This document shows positions 1-5,892 of a DNA stretch of 7,180 nt, piece after piece. Positions within the stretch are counted from its first letter, which is position 1; each line of letters starts with the position of its first letter. The DNA comes from an uncultured Oscillospiraceae bacterium. GTDB taxonomy: Bacteria; Bacillota; Clostridia; Oscillospirales; Acutalibacteraceae. The stretch lies in contig CABUAS010000084.1 in NCBI GenBank assembly GCA_902489595.1, positions 1 to 7,180 on the forward strand, given 5' to 3'. Made by a program: the position numbers and the translations under genes. The notes under the pieces were generated by a model, which was given only the letters and a program-made list of their open reading frames with translations, did no database searches and had not been told where the DNA came from.

Positions 1-2
1 AA

Positions 3-2414
3 AAGAATGTTTTATCTGTTAGTGTTGATAAAATAGTATCACCCGCTCAGGCTGAAGAAGAGGAAGTTGACACATCAACAGATGTATTTCCTGAAAGTTC
101 AAACGGTCATCTCTGTGACTGGGCAACAGAACGCACACAGTCTGCTCAGGTTAATGAATACATAAAAAAGAATAATATTCCTTTAAATGACATTACAGTC
201 GGCATAATAGACCAAGGCATTGATTATAACCACGAATTTTTGCAGGGCAGAATCAAGAGAACATATTTTAACTCGTCAACTGACGGCAATGAAAATGATG
301 AACTTGATGTTATTGATGGTCACGGAACGGCAGTAAGCAGTGTTGTAGTTGATAATACACCCGAAAGTGTATCAGTTGCAATGTATCGAGTTCTTGATGA
401 TGAATGGGAAAATTCTGTTGCAGGTATCACTATGGGCATTTTACAAGCAATAACAGATAATGTTGATATTATTAATATCAGCTTAGGATATACCGATAAA
501 GACGATATAACTAAATCAGCTTGTGATCTTGCTTATGAAAGAAATATTCCTATTGTTGCTGGTACAGGTAATGAGGGTTATGATATTGTTACTACACCAA
601 TGGCTCCTGCAAACTTATCTAAAAGTATATCTATTGTAGCAACCAACAAAAATAATAGAAATTGTTATTGGTGCAGTAGCGGACTTGCCGTAGACCTCTC
701 AGCACCCGGAGAAGAAATCAATGTTGCAGTTGCTAATAATAGATATGATGTTTGGGATGGCACTTCTTTTGCATCACCTTGTGTTGCGGCTGTCATCGCA
801 ACTATAAAATCTATTCATTATGATTATTCATATGATTATATTGAAAACAGGTTGAAAGAGACCGCTATGTCTCTCGAAATTTATTCTGACAACAGTATAT
901 TAAATGTTGACGGTTATAAATTTCCAAAGTATCTATATAGTTTAGATTACGGCAAAGGTATGATACAAATCGGTAAAGCTTTGGGATTTGAAATTCCTTC
1001 AGCTCCCAAATGCAATTATCAAAGCGGAAATTATATTGATGAAATACAGATTGAGCTTAAATCCGATTATCCGATATATTATACCCTTGACGGTTCATAT
1101 CCCTCAGCTTCAGGTACACTTTATACAGAGCCTATCACAATTTGTGAGGATACGGATTTAAGAGCCGTTGCCTATGATGAAAACAATCTCATTCAATATA
1201 GCAATGAACTTGAATGTGAATATCAGATTTTCAACCAAGGTACGGATGATATGTTTGAAATAAATGAAAACGGCTGTATTACGCAATATATAAATAAAGG
1301 CGCAATCACTAATTTATCTGTTCCGAGTGAAATCAACGGAATACATGTAAAAACATTTACAGGTAAAATCTTTAATGACAATACAATTAGTAAAATCGTT
1401 TTCCCGGATACGTTGGAAGAAATACCTGAAAGTGCATTTGCAGATAATACTAATTTATTTTATGTAAATACTGGTGGGGCAAAAACCATTCAAAGAGCTG
1501 CATTTTTCAAAAACTTAAAATTACATACAATTGATATGCCTAATGCTGAAGGAATTGAAACAGGAGCATTCAGTAATTGCAGCGGCATATATGACGGATT
1601 TTATGTAAACGCACCAAAACTGAAATATATTCAAAAGAATGGCTTTTATTCTTGTTCACATTTTGGTATTGAAGCACCGGAACTTGAATACCTTTACAGC
1701 ACCTCTTTTTGCCAATCCGCCATTAGATATGCAGATTTTCCTAATTTGAAATCCATTGAAAAAGACGGAATAACCCGTGCTCCTTTTTATGAGTGTTCAT
1801 TACTAAAAGTAATAAATGCACCTAATCTTGAAAATAATGCAGCAAATACAATAATGATTAACTGCAATCAGGTTCAATATATAAATTTACCGAAATACAC
1901 AGGAAAATTATCAAGTGATACCGAATATAAATATTTGAATTATTACAATGTTTCTAAAGAAACAGCCGAGTTAAGCGGGCTTGATTATTATGATGTTAAT
2001 GCACTCGGCGGCTCAATAAGGGTAACAGACGCAGGACTCAGATTCGGTTTCTCATTCAATGAAAGTCAGACTGACAAGGTTGAAGAATATGGCTTTGTAT
2101 ATGCTCTTGGTAATGTAGACCCATACAGCCTTTATGTTGAAGATACCAATCAAAGCAATGTTTATAAATTAAAAGCAAATAACCGTATCACCCACGAAAA
2201 TAACACAACAACATATAATCTTGTGTTTACAGACATACCAAAAACGGCATACGAAAGCCAAATTTCTGCAAGAACTTATGTTAAGATTGACGGTATGTAT
2301 TTCTATTCAGATAAGCTGTGCTATTCATTTAATGATATTGCAAATGCCGTGCTTGCCGATGGAGAAATAGACCAAAACACAAAAGATAAATTAGGTAAAT
2401 TATTGGAGGTATAA
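3..2414 (+). CDS. Subtilisin-family (S8) serine protease with BspA-type leucine-rich repeats, 5' partial
   Basis: This is a probably secreted or surface-attached serine endopeptidase. The frame is open from base 3. The first ATG (240) cannot be the start, because the catalytic Asp motif VGIIDQGIDYNHEF lies upstream of it (Asp codon 210-212); the true start and any signal peptide are outside the window. Numbering from base 3, the catalytic residues are Asp70, His107 (DGHGT) and Ser255 (GTSFASP), with the oxyanion Asn190 (GTGNEG), so the triad is complete. After the catalytic domain comes a chitobiase/hexosaminidase C-terminal-like module (about residues 331-410, YYTLDGSYPSASGTLYTEP). BspA-like leucine-rich repeats follow (about 418-635, units such as LEEIPESAFADNTNL). 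The last part (about 665-803, with GGSIRVTDAGLRFGF and EEYGFVYALG) resembles a C-terminal domain I recall from clostridial surface proteins. No sortase motif or dockerin is seen at the C-terminus. A small peptide gene starts two bases after the stop. Substrate is unknown; the protease assignment is very sure. Confidence 0.95.
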   Translation, partial: KNVLSVSVDKIVSPAQAEEEEVDTSTDVFPESSNGHLCDWATERTQSAQVNEYIKKNNIPLNDITVGIIDQGIDYNHEFLQGRIKRTYFNSSTDGNENDELDVIDGHGTAVSSVVVDNTPESVSVAMYRVLDDEWENSVAGITMGILQAITDNVDIINISLGYTDKDDITKSACDLAYERNIPIVAGTGNEGYDIVTTPMAPANLSKSISIVATNKNNRNCYWCSSGLAVDLSAPGEEINVAVANNRYDVWDGTSFASPCVAAVIATIKSIHYDYSYDYIENRLKETAMSLEIYSDNSILNVDGYKFPKYLYSLDYGKGMIQIGKALGFEIPSAPKCNYQSGNYIDEIQIELKSDYPIYYTLDGSYPSASGTLYTEPITICEDTDLRAVAYDENNLIQYSNELECEYQIFNQGTDDMFEINENGCITQYINKGAITNLSVPSEINGIHVKTFTGKIFNDNTISKIVFPDTLEEIPESAFADNTNLFYVNTGGAKTIQRAAFFKNLKLHTIDMPNAEGIETGAFSNCSGIYDGFYVNAPKLKYIQKNGFYSCSHFGIEAPELEYLYSTSFCQSAIRYADFPNLKSIEKDGITRAPFYECSLLKVINAPNLENNAANTIMINCNQVQYINLPKYTGKLSSDTEYKYLNYYNVSKETAELSGLDYYDVNALGGSIRVTDAGLRFGFSFNESQTDKVEEYGFVYALGNVDPYSLYVEDTNQSNVYKLKANNRITHENNTTTYNLVFTDIPKTAYESQISARTYVKIDGMYFYSDKLCYSFNDIANAVLADGEIDQNTKDKLGKLLEV
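2405..2409 (+). promoter_or_regulatory. Ribosome binding site of the small peptide gene
   Basis: GGAGG lies seven bases before the ATG at 2417, inside the last codons of the protease. This is a near-ideal Shine-Dalgarno and spacing. It is the main reason to accept the 38-codon reading frame as a gene, and it suggests coupling of its translation to that of the protease. Confidence 0.75.
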
Positions 2415-2416
2415 TT

Positions 2417-2533
2417 ATGAAAGAGATTTACACAAAACCAATCGCAGAGCTTGAAGAATTTAAAACGGTTGATGTTATCACAACAAGCGGTAATCCCGGT
2501 GATGATAACGATACACCGTTTCCGCAATTATAA
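2417..2533 (+). CDS. Small acidic peptide of 38 residues, leader-like; unknown function
   Basis: This short frame runs from ATG 2417 to TAA 2533, in a different frame from the protease, with only two bases between the genes and a strong Shine-Dalgarno. The N-terminal half (starts MKEIYTKPIAELEEF) holds all three lysines and looks like a charged amphipathic leader. It is followed by a VDVITTS stretch (residues 18-24) and a tail of Gly, Asn, Asp, Pro and Thr ending in PFPQL. There are eight acidic residues and no Cys, Trp, His or Arg. There is no signal peptide or membrane segment. From memory, short frames with a Lys-Pro pair near the start and an Asp-Val-Ile-Thr-Thr-Ser-like centre recur in gut Clostridia, usually unannotated; I could not verify this here. 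A terminator begins 16 bases after the stop, so this is the last gene of the protease transcript. It could be a precursor peptide, a signal peptide matured by proteolysis, or a small partner of the protease. No modification enzyme is in view. Confidence 0.65.
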   Translation: MKEIYTKPIAELEEFKTVDVITTSGNPGDDNDTPFPQL

Positions 2534-2549
2534 TTTTGTAAATTGAATG

Positions 2550-2590
2550 AAAAACGAACCCTTGGGCAATACGCTCTCGGGTTCGTTTTT
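2550..2590. terminator. Bidirectional intrinsic terminator between the peptide gene and cysK
   Basis: A perfect 12-bp stem, AAAAACGAACCC (2550-2561) with GGGTTCGTTTTT (2579-2590), closes on a 2x2 mismatch, a further 4-bp helix (GGGC with GCTC, one G-U pair) and a 5-base loop. The A-run on one arm and the T-run on the other let it work in both directions. It lies 16 bases after the peptide stop on the plus strand and 21 bases after the cysK stop on the minus strand. Confidence 0.93.
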
Positions 2591-2611
2591 CTGTATTGTT
2601 TTATTAATTGT

Positions 2612-3538
2612 CTAATCAAATAATACCGTGCTGAAATAGCGTTCGCCCGTGTCGGGAAGAACGGTAACAACTGTTTTGCCCTTGCCGAGCCTTTTTGCAA
2701 GCTTGATTGCGGCAGCTACGTTTGAGCCGCTCGAAATGCCGCACATAATGCCTTCTTCACATGCAAGGCGTTTTGCCGTTGCAATGGCCTCTTCATCTGA
2801 AATCACGCAGATATTATCGTAAATTCTTGTGTTCAGATTTTCGGGAATAAGTCCGTCGCCGATACCCATCTGAAGATGTGTGCCTATTGAACCTCCGCTT
2901 AAAATAGCTGCATTTGCCGGCTCAACTGCCCAAATTGTGATAGCAGGATTCTGCCTTTTAAGCACCTCACCGATACCGCTGATAGTTCCGCCTGTGCCGA
3001 CCCCGCTGCAAAAACCGTCAATATCGCCGCCGACCTGTTCAAGAATTTCAGTGGCAGTGTGGTAAATGTGTGCTTTCGGATTGTCGGGGTTTTCAAACTG
3101 ACCGGGAATATAAACACGAGGGTCTTCTTTTGCCATTCTTTCGGCAGTTGCCATACATTCTGCAATGCATTTGCCAATGTCGCCGTCGTCGTGAATTAAA
3201 ATAACTTCTGCACCGTAATTCTGCACAAGCTTGCGCCTTTCTTCCGATACCGAATCGGGCATAATAATTTTAACATTATAGCCTTTAACTGCGCCCACAA
3301 GCGCAATGCCGATACCCTGATTGCCGCTTGTAGGTTCAACAATAATTGTATCTTCTTTGATTATGCCTTTTTCCTCTGCACATTTGAGCATATTGTAAGC
3401 TGTTCTTGTTTTTATCGAACCGCCGATATTTACGCCCTCATACTTTACAAGAATCTGTGCATCGTCAGGGCCTGTTTGCTTGTTTAGTCTTATCATCGGT
3501 GTGTGGCCGATAGCGTCAAGAATATTGTTGTATACCAT
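2612..3538 (-). CDS. cysK: Cysteine synthase A (O-acetylserine sulfhydrylase)
   Basis: This is a cytoplasmic PLP enzyme that makes L-cysteine and acetate from O-acetyl-L-serine and sulfide, the last step of cysteine synthesis. The chosen ATG (3538) gives 308 residues, the usual family length. It is preceded by AGGAG at six-base spacing, and the protein then opens with the normal N-terminus (MVYNNILDAIGHTPMIRLN). An upstream in-frame ATG at 3577 would add 13 unrelated residues without a good ribosome site. The PLP lysine is Lys43 in GGSIKTR, the substrate loop is TSGNQG (70-75), the QFENP motif is at 147-151, the phosphate-binding loop is GVGTGGT (179-185), and GISSGSN is at 267-273. The C-terminus PDTGERYFST is canonical. 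Thr44 and Gln74 replace the common Asp and Thr; I believe this is a clostridial variant. Cystathionine beta-synthase-like activity is less likely, as no regulatory domain is present. The gene ends at a shared terminator and lies 80 bp downstream of tetR. Confidence 0.95.
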   Translation of the reverse strand: MVYNNILDAIGHTPMIRLNKQTGPDDAQILVKYEGVNIGGSIKTRTAYNMLKCAEEKGIIKEDTIIVEPTSGNQGIGIALVGAVKGYNVKIIMPDSVSEERRKLVQNYGAEVILIHDDGDIGKCIAECMATAERMAKEDPRVYIPGQFENPDNPKAHIYHTATEILEQVGGDIDGFCSGVGTGGTISGIGEVLKRQNPAITIWAVEPANAAILSGGSIGTHLQMGIGDGLIPENLNTRIYDNICVISDEEAIATAKRLACEEGIMCGISSGSNVAAAIKLAKRLGKGKTVVTVLPDTGERYFSTVLFD

Positions 3539-3542
3539 AATT

Positions 3543-3547
3543 TTCTC
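3543..3547 (-). promoter_or_regulatory. Ribosome binding site that fixes the cysK start
   Basis: On the minus strand AGGAG is followed by a short A/T-rich spacer and the ATG at 3538. The site favours this start over the longer one at 3577 and agrees with the expected N-terminus of cysteine synthases. Confidence 0.8.
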
Positions 3548-3567
3548 CTGTAGTTTTTCATATAAAT

Positions 3568-3594
3568 GGGAGGGCAAATATACCCTCCCTTACA
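3568..3594. repeat. GC-rich palindrome between tetR and cysK, possible dispersed repeat or attenuating hairpin
   Basis: A perfect 7-bp stem, GGGAGGG (3568-3574) with CCCTCCC (3583-3589), encloses an 8-base loop and is followed by TTACA. The block CCCTTACA at its 3' side also ends the palindrome at 6866-6894, which hints at one repeat family. In the minus-strand transcript it lies between the tetR stop and the cysK ribosome site. The sequence after it is not a clean T-run, so it would be a weak terminator at best; it could instead stabilise or separate the messages. A TATAAT-like box on the minus strand (3604-3599) lies just upstream, but no convincing -35 accompanies it. Confidence 0.55.
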
Positions 3595-3618
3595 TACCAT
3601 TATATGCTGTATGCGCGT

Positions 3619-4149
3619 TTAAATGAACCTTTCAAAAATCGTTCTGCTCATTCTGTCTGCGAAATTTTCAATATCTATTTTTCTGCTTTCCATAACAGAT
3701 GAAATAACAACACCAACGATTGCATTTGATATAAATTCAATGGCAAATTTAGTGTCTTCTGCCGAAAAACGATTTGATTTAACAATTTTCGGGTAAAACG
3801 CAATAATAAATTCCATTGTGCTGTTTCTTAGCAGTTTAATTGCAACTGCGCTTAGTGACGATTTTAAATATTTTTCAATAAAAAATCTGTTATTCTCAAT
3901 GTAATTCAGATAAAGAACAGTTGCGTCTTTTACATTTGATGCGGATTTTGCCTGCCTTAAACATTCGGCGGTTCTCTCTTTTATACTCCAGTTTATCAGA
4001 GCCTCAATATCCGCAAAATGATAGTAAAAGGTCTGCCTGCTTATTTCACATTCTGAAACAAGCGTTGTAACAGTAATTTTGTCAAGGTCATTTTCTTTTA
4101 ATAATTCCGTAAATTTTGCAAGAATTAAGCCTTTGGTTGCTTTAGCCAT
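3619..4149 (-). CDS. TetR/AcrR-family transcriptional regulator
   Basis: This is a cytoplasmic DNA-binding protein of 176 residues, close to the normal size for the family. The N-terminal helix-turn-helix is clear: residues 25-52 contain ITVTTLVSECEISRQTFYYHF, where the SRQTFYYHF part is the recognition helix and its typical end. The rest is helical and would bind an unknown ligand and form the dimer; it resembles the C-terminal domain of DhaS-like TetR proteins, a memory-based guess. The ATG at 4149 is preferred because AGGTG lies six bases ahead. A GTG at 4158 is in frame but overlaps that ribosome site. The gene lies between the hydrogenase and cysK on the same strand. The upstream gap carries a promoter candidate and two overlapping dyads, so self-regulation is likely. 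Whether it also controls the hydrogenase or cysK is inference; the ligand cannot be told. Confidence 0.92.
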   Translation of the reverse strand: MAKATKGLILAKFTELLKENDLDKITVTTLVSECEISRQTFYYHFADIEALINWSIKERTAECLRQAKSASNVKDATVLYLNYIENNRFFIEKYLKSSLSAVAIKLLRNSTMEFIIAFYPKIVKSNRFSAEDTKFAIEFISNAIVGVVISSVMESRKIDIENFADRMSRTIFERFI

Positions 4150-4188
4150 AACAGTCACCTATACAAATCCTTATTATTGTTTAAAAAT

Positions 4189-4217
4189 ATAGTATCATAA
4201 AATATGGAAAAAGGCAA
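4189..4217 (-). promoter_or_regulatory. Candidate sigma-A promoter of tetR, extended -10
   Basis: On the minus strand, TTGCCT (4217-4212) is followed by a 17-base spacer that ends in TGA and then TACTAT (4194-4189). TG one base before the -10 makes an extended -10. Transcription would start about 30 bases ahead of the tetR ATG. The spacing is ideal and the hexamers are moderate. It implies that tetR, and perhaps cysK, can be transcribed independently of the hydrogenase. Confidence 0.5.
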
Positions 4218-4221
4218 CATT

Positions 4222-4256
4222 TTATCAAAAACTTTACAATTTGTTGATAATTGTAA
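4222..4256. promoter_or_regulatory. Two overlapping AT-rich dyads upstream of tetR; putative operator, or weak terminator of the hydrogenase gene
   Basis: The first dyad is TTACAATT (4234-4241) with AATTGTAA (4249-4256), perfect 8-bp arms around a 7-base spacer. The second is TTATCAA (4222-4228) with TTGATAA (4244-4250), and its interior is also partly symmetric (11 of 14 positions pair). Both lie just upstream of the tetR -35 box and just after the hydrogenase stop. Size and symmetry suit a TetR-family dimer. On the minus strand the first dyad is followed by AGTTTTTG, so a weak A/U-rich terminator of the hydrogenase message is the alternative. I saw no second full copy before the hydrogenase. 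Confidence 0.4.
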
Positions 4257-4262
4257 CAGAAA

Positions 4263-5768
4263 TTATTTTTCAAGTTCTGATAAAAGATCCTTGTATTTTG
4301 AATTAAGAACGCTCTTTTCTTCGCTTGATGACGCCATTTTATTAACTGCGGCCGCAGTTTTGTTGGATGGGGCAATAGTTCCTGCACCTGCAACACAGCC
4401 TCCGGGGCACGCCATACCCTCAAGCAGATAACCGTCCAGTTTGCCTGCCTTTGCCATCTGCAGCATCTTTTTGCAGTCGGGCAGGCCTTCGGCGCGCATT
4501 GTAAGCACTTCACGGTCGGGGGCGATTTCTTTTATTGCGTTTTCAACTGCTTTTGCAACACCTCCGCTTACGGCAAAGCCGTTGCCGTCGCCGCTTGCCT
4601 CGTAAAAACTTTCGCTTTCTTTACATTTTGAAATGTCTATTTCTCTTGCGTCAAGAATGGCGCTGAATTCCTCAAAAGTAAGCACAAAATCTACGTCACT
4701 GCGTATCGTTCTGCGGCTTGCCTCAAGTTTTTTTGCGGCGCATGGACCTATGAAAACAACTTTGCAGTTTGGGTGCTGCTTTTTGATAAGTCTGCCTGTA
4801 AGAACCATAGGGGTGAGCGCCATTGAAATATACGTGGCAAATTCGGGGAATAATTTTTTAGCCATAACAGACCAGGCAGGGCAGCAGGAGGTTGCCATAA
4901 ACGGTTGTTTTTCAGGCACTTCTTCAAGAAAATCGTTTGCCTCCTGAATTGTGCACAAATCTGCGCCGACTGCAACTTCAACAATATCTTCAAAGCCGAG
5001 TTCTTTAACAGCTGTTCTGATCTGCCCCGATGTAACATTGCCGAACTGACCTGCAAACGCAGGCGCAATAGCGGCGTAAACGGGAGTGTCGCTTTTAAGC
5101 GCAGTAATTGTCTGGAAAATCTGGCTTTTGTCAATAATAGCGGCAAACGGGCAGTTAACAAGGCACATTCCGCAGGATACACATTTGTCATGGTCAATTT
5201 CCGCTCTGCCGAATTCGTCAGAGGAAATAGCATTCATACCGCAGACTTTTGCGCACGGGCGTTCCTGCTTAACGATTGCTTTGTAGGAACAAGCCTTGAT
5301 GCACATTCCGCATTTTATGCATTTGTCTTCATCAATATGTGATTTGCCGTTTACGATTGAAACTGCGCCTTTCGGACATACTTCAACGCATGGGTGTTCA
5401 AAGCAGTTCTGGCAGGCGTCTGTAACAAATACTCTGTTTTCGGGGCATTTGTTGCAGGCAAATTTTATAATGTCAATCAACGGTGCCTCATAATATTTTT
5501 CGTCGATAAGGCTTTCGTCAATGCCATCGCATATAGATGAAAAATCGTCAAATTTACGAAGTGAAAGTCCCATAGCGGCACGCAGTCTTTCGCCCACAAC
5601 CGCTCTTTCAAGGAAAACGCTTTCACGGTATTGTGCAATTTCTCCGGGAATAATTTTGTATGGTAGATTTTCAAATTTGTTAGGGTCCCAGCCTTCATAA
5701 GCAAGCCGTGCAACCTCTGTAAAAATTTGTTTTCTGATTCGAGATTTTGTTGTTTTAATTCCTCTCAT
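4263..5768 (-). CDS. [FeFe] hydrogenase, group B type, with N-terminal iron-sulfur domains
   Basis: This cytoplasmic enzyme would reduce protons to H2, probably with electrons from reduced ferredoxin. The C-terminal H-domain shows all three H-cluster motifs: TSCCPAW (293-299), GPCAAKKLE (341-349) and EGMACPGGCVAGAG (450-463). Cluster ligands are Cys296, Cys343, Cys454 and Cys458, and Cys295 is the expected proton-relay cysteine. The second motif has Ile-Gly before Pro-Cys instead of the Met of group A enzymes, which with the overall layout points to group B. The N-terminal part has 16 cysteines between 105 and 206, enough for four [4Fe-4S] clusters: CX2CX4CX3CP at 119-132, CX2CX2CX3C at 150-160 and 196-206, plus CX2C at 105-108 and CX3C at 172-176; their exact pairing is not assigned. 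ATG 5768 has AAGGA eight bases ahead. The length of 501 seems full. Maturases HydE, HydF and HydG are not in view. The gene is divergent from the FRG gene and is followed by tetR. Confidence 0.95.
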   Translation of the reverse strand: MRGIKTTKSRIRKQIFTEVARLAYEGWDPNKFENLPYKIIPGEIAQYRESVFLERAVVGERLRAAMGLSLRKFDDFSSICDGIDESLIDEKYYEAPLIDIIKFACNKCPENRVFVTDACQNCFEHPCVEVCPKGAVSIVNGKSHIDEDKCIKCGMCIKACSYKAIVKQERPCAKVCGMNAISSDEFGRAEIDHDKCVSCGMCLVNCPFAAIIDKSQIFQTITALKSDTPVYAAIAPAFAGQFGNVTSGQIRTAVKELGFEDIVEVAVGADLCTIQEANDFLEEVPEKQPFMATSCCPAWSVMAKKLFPEFATYISMALTPMVLTGRLIKKQHPNCKVVFIGPCAAKKLEASRRTIRSDVDFVLTFEEFSAILDAREIDISKCKESESFYEASGDGNGFAVSGGVAKAVENAIKEIAPDREVLTMRAEGLPDCKKMLQMAKAGKLDGYLLEGMACPGGCVAGAGTIAPSNKTAAAVNKMASSSEEKSVLNSKYKDLLSELEK

Positions 5769-5793
5769 ATTTTCAATCCTTATATATTTGTAA

Positions 5794-5823
5794 TATTTAT
5801 TGACTATGATAACATTTTGTCAA
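5794..5823 (-). promoter_or_regulatory. Candidate promoter of the hydrogenase gene
   Basis: A perfect TTGACA -35 lies on the minus strand at 5823-5818. The -10 is poor: TAAATA at 5799-5794 with an 18-base spacer, or ATAAAT with 17. It overlaps an inverted repeat TTGAC (5800-5804) with GTCAA (5819-5823), which could be an operator. The start of transcription would be about 20 bases before the ATG. The weak -10 suggests help from an activator, or that the call is wrong. Confidence 0.35.
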
Positions 5824-5830
5824 ATTAAAA

Positions 5831-5876
5831 TCAATATATTAATTGAAATTGGTATGAATTTATACTAAAATATAAT
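5831..5876 (+). promoter_or_regulatory. Dyad and candidate promoter ahead of the FRG-domain gene
   Basis: TATAAT (5871-5876) is a perfect -10 box with TTGGTA (5849-5854) 16 bases upstream. Just before lies an inverted repeat TCAAT (5831-5835) with ATTGA (5842-5846). The predicted transcript would start near 5883, leaving only about ten bases before the TTG start and cutting close to the ribosome site. TATACT at 5861-5866 is an alternative -10 with a longer leader but lacks a good -35. Confidence 0.35.
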
Positions 5877-5892
5877 CATATGGGGTGGTATT

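Noticed and set aside
240..242. ATG 240 as the start of the protease
   Set aside because: The frame is open upstream to the window edge and encodes the catalytic aspartate motif there, so this Met is internal.
2428..2700. A 90-codon minus-strand frame spanning the terminator
   Set aside because: It runs across the strong hairpin, the end of cysK and the antisense of the small peptide gene. No domain or ribosome site supports it.
3539..3577. N-terminal extension of cysteine synthase from the ATG at 3577
   Set aside because: The extra 13 residues do not resemble the family, part of them is encoded by the hairpin arm and the ribosome site, and the ATG at 3538 has an ideal AGGAG.
3599..3627. 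TATAAT-like box on the minus strand as a separate cysK promoter
   Set aside because: The hexamer is perfect, but the best -35 at 17 bases (TTCATT) is poor and no extended -10 is present, so I did not list it as a promoter on its own.
4204..4431. A 75-codon plus-strand frame starting in the tetR upstream region
   Set aside because: Most of it is antisense to the 3' end of the hydrogenase gene, it has no recognisable protein features, and its start overlaps the tetR promoter candidate.
4905..5342. A 145-codon open frame on the plus strand
   Set aside because: It lies entirely antisense within the iron-sulfur part of the hydrogenase gene. Its cysteine-rich, low-complexity translation comes from the opposite strand, and it has no convincing ribosome site.
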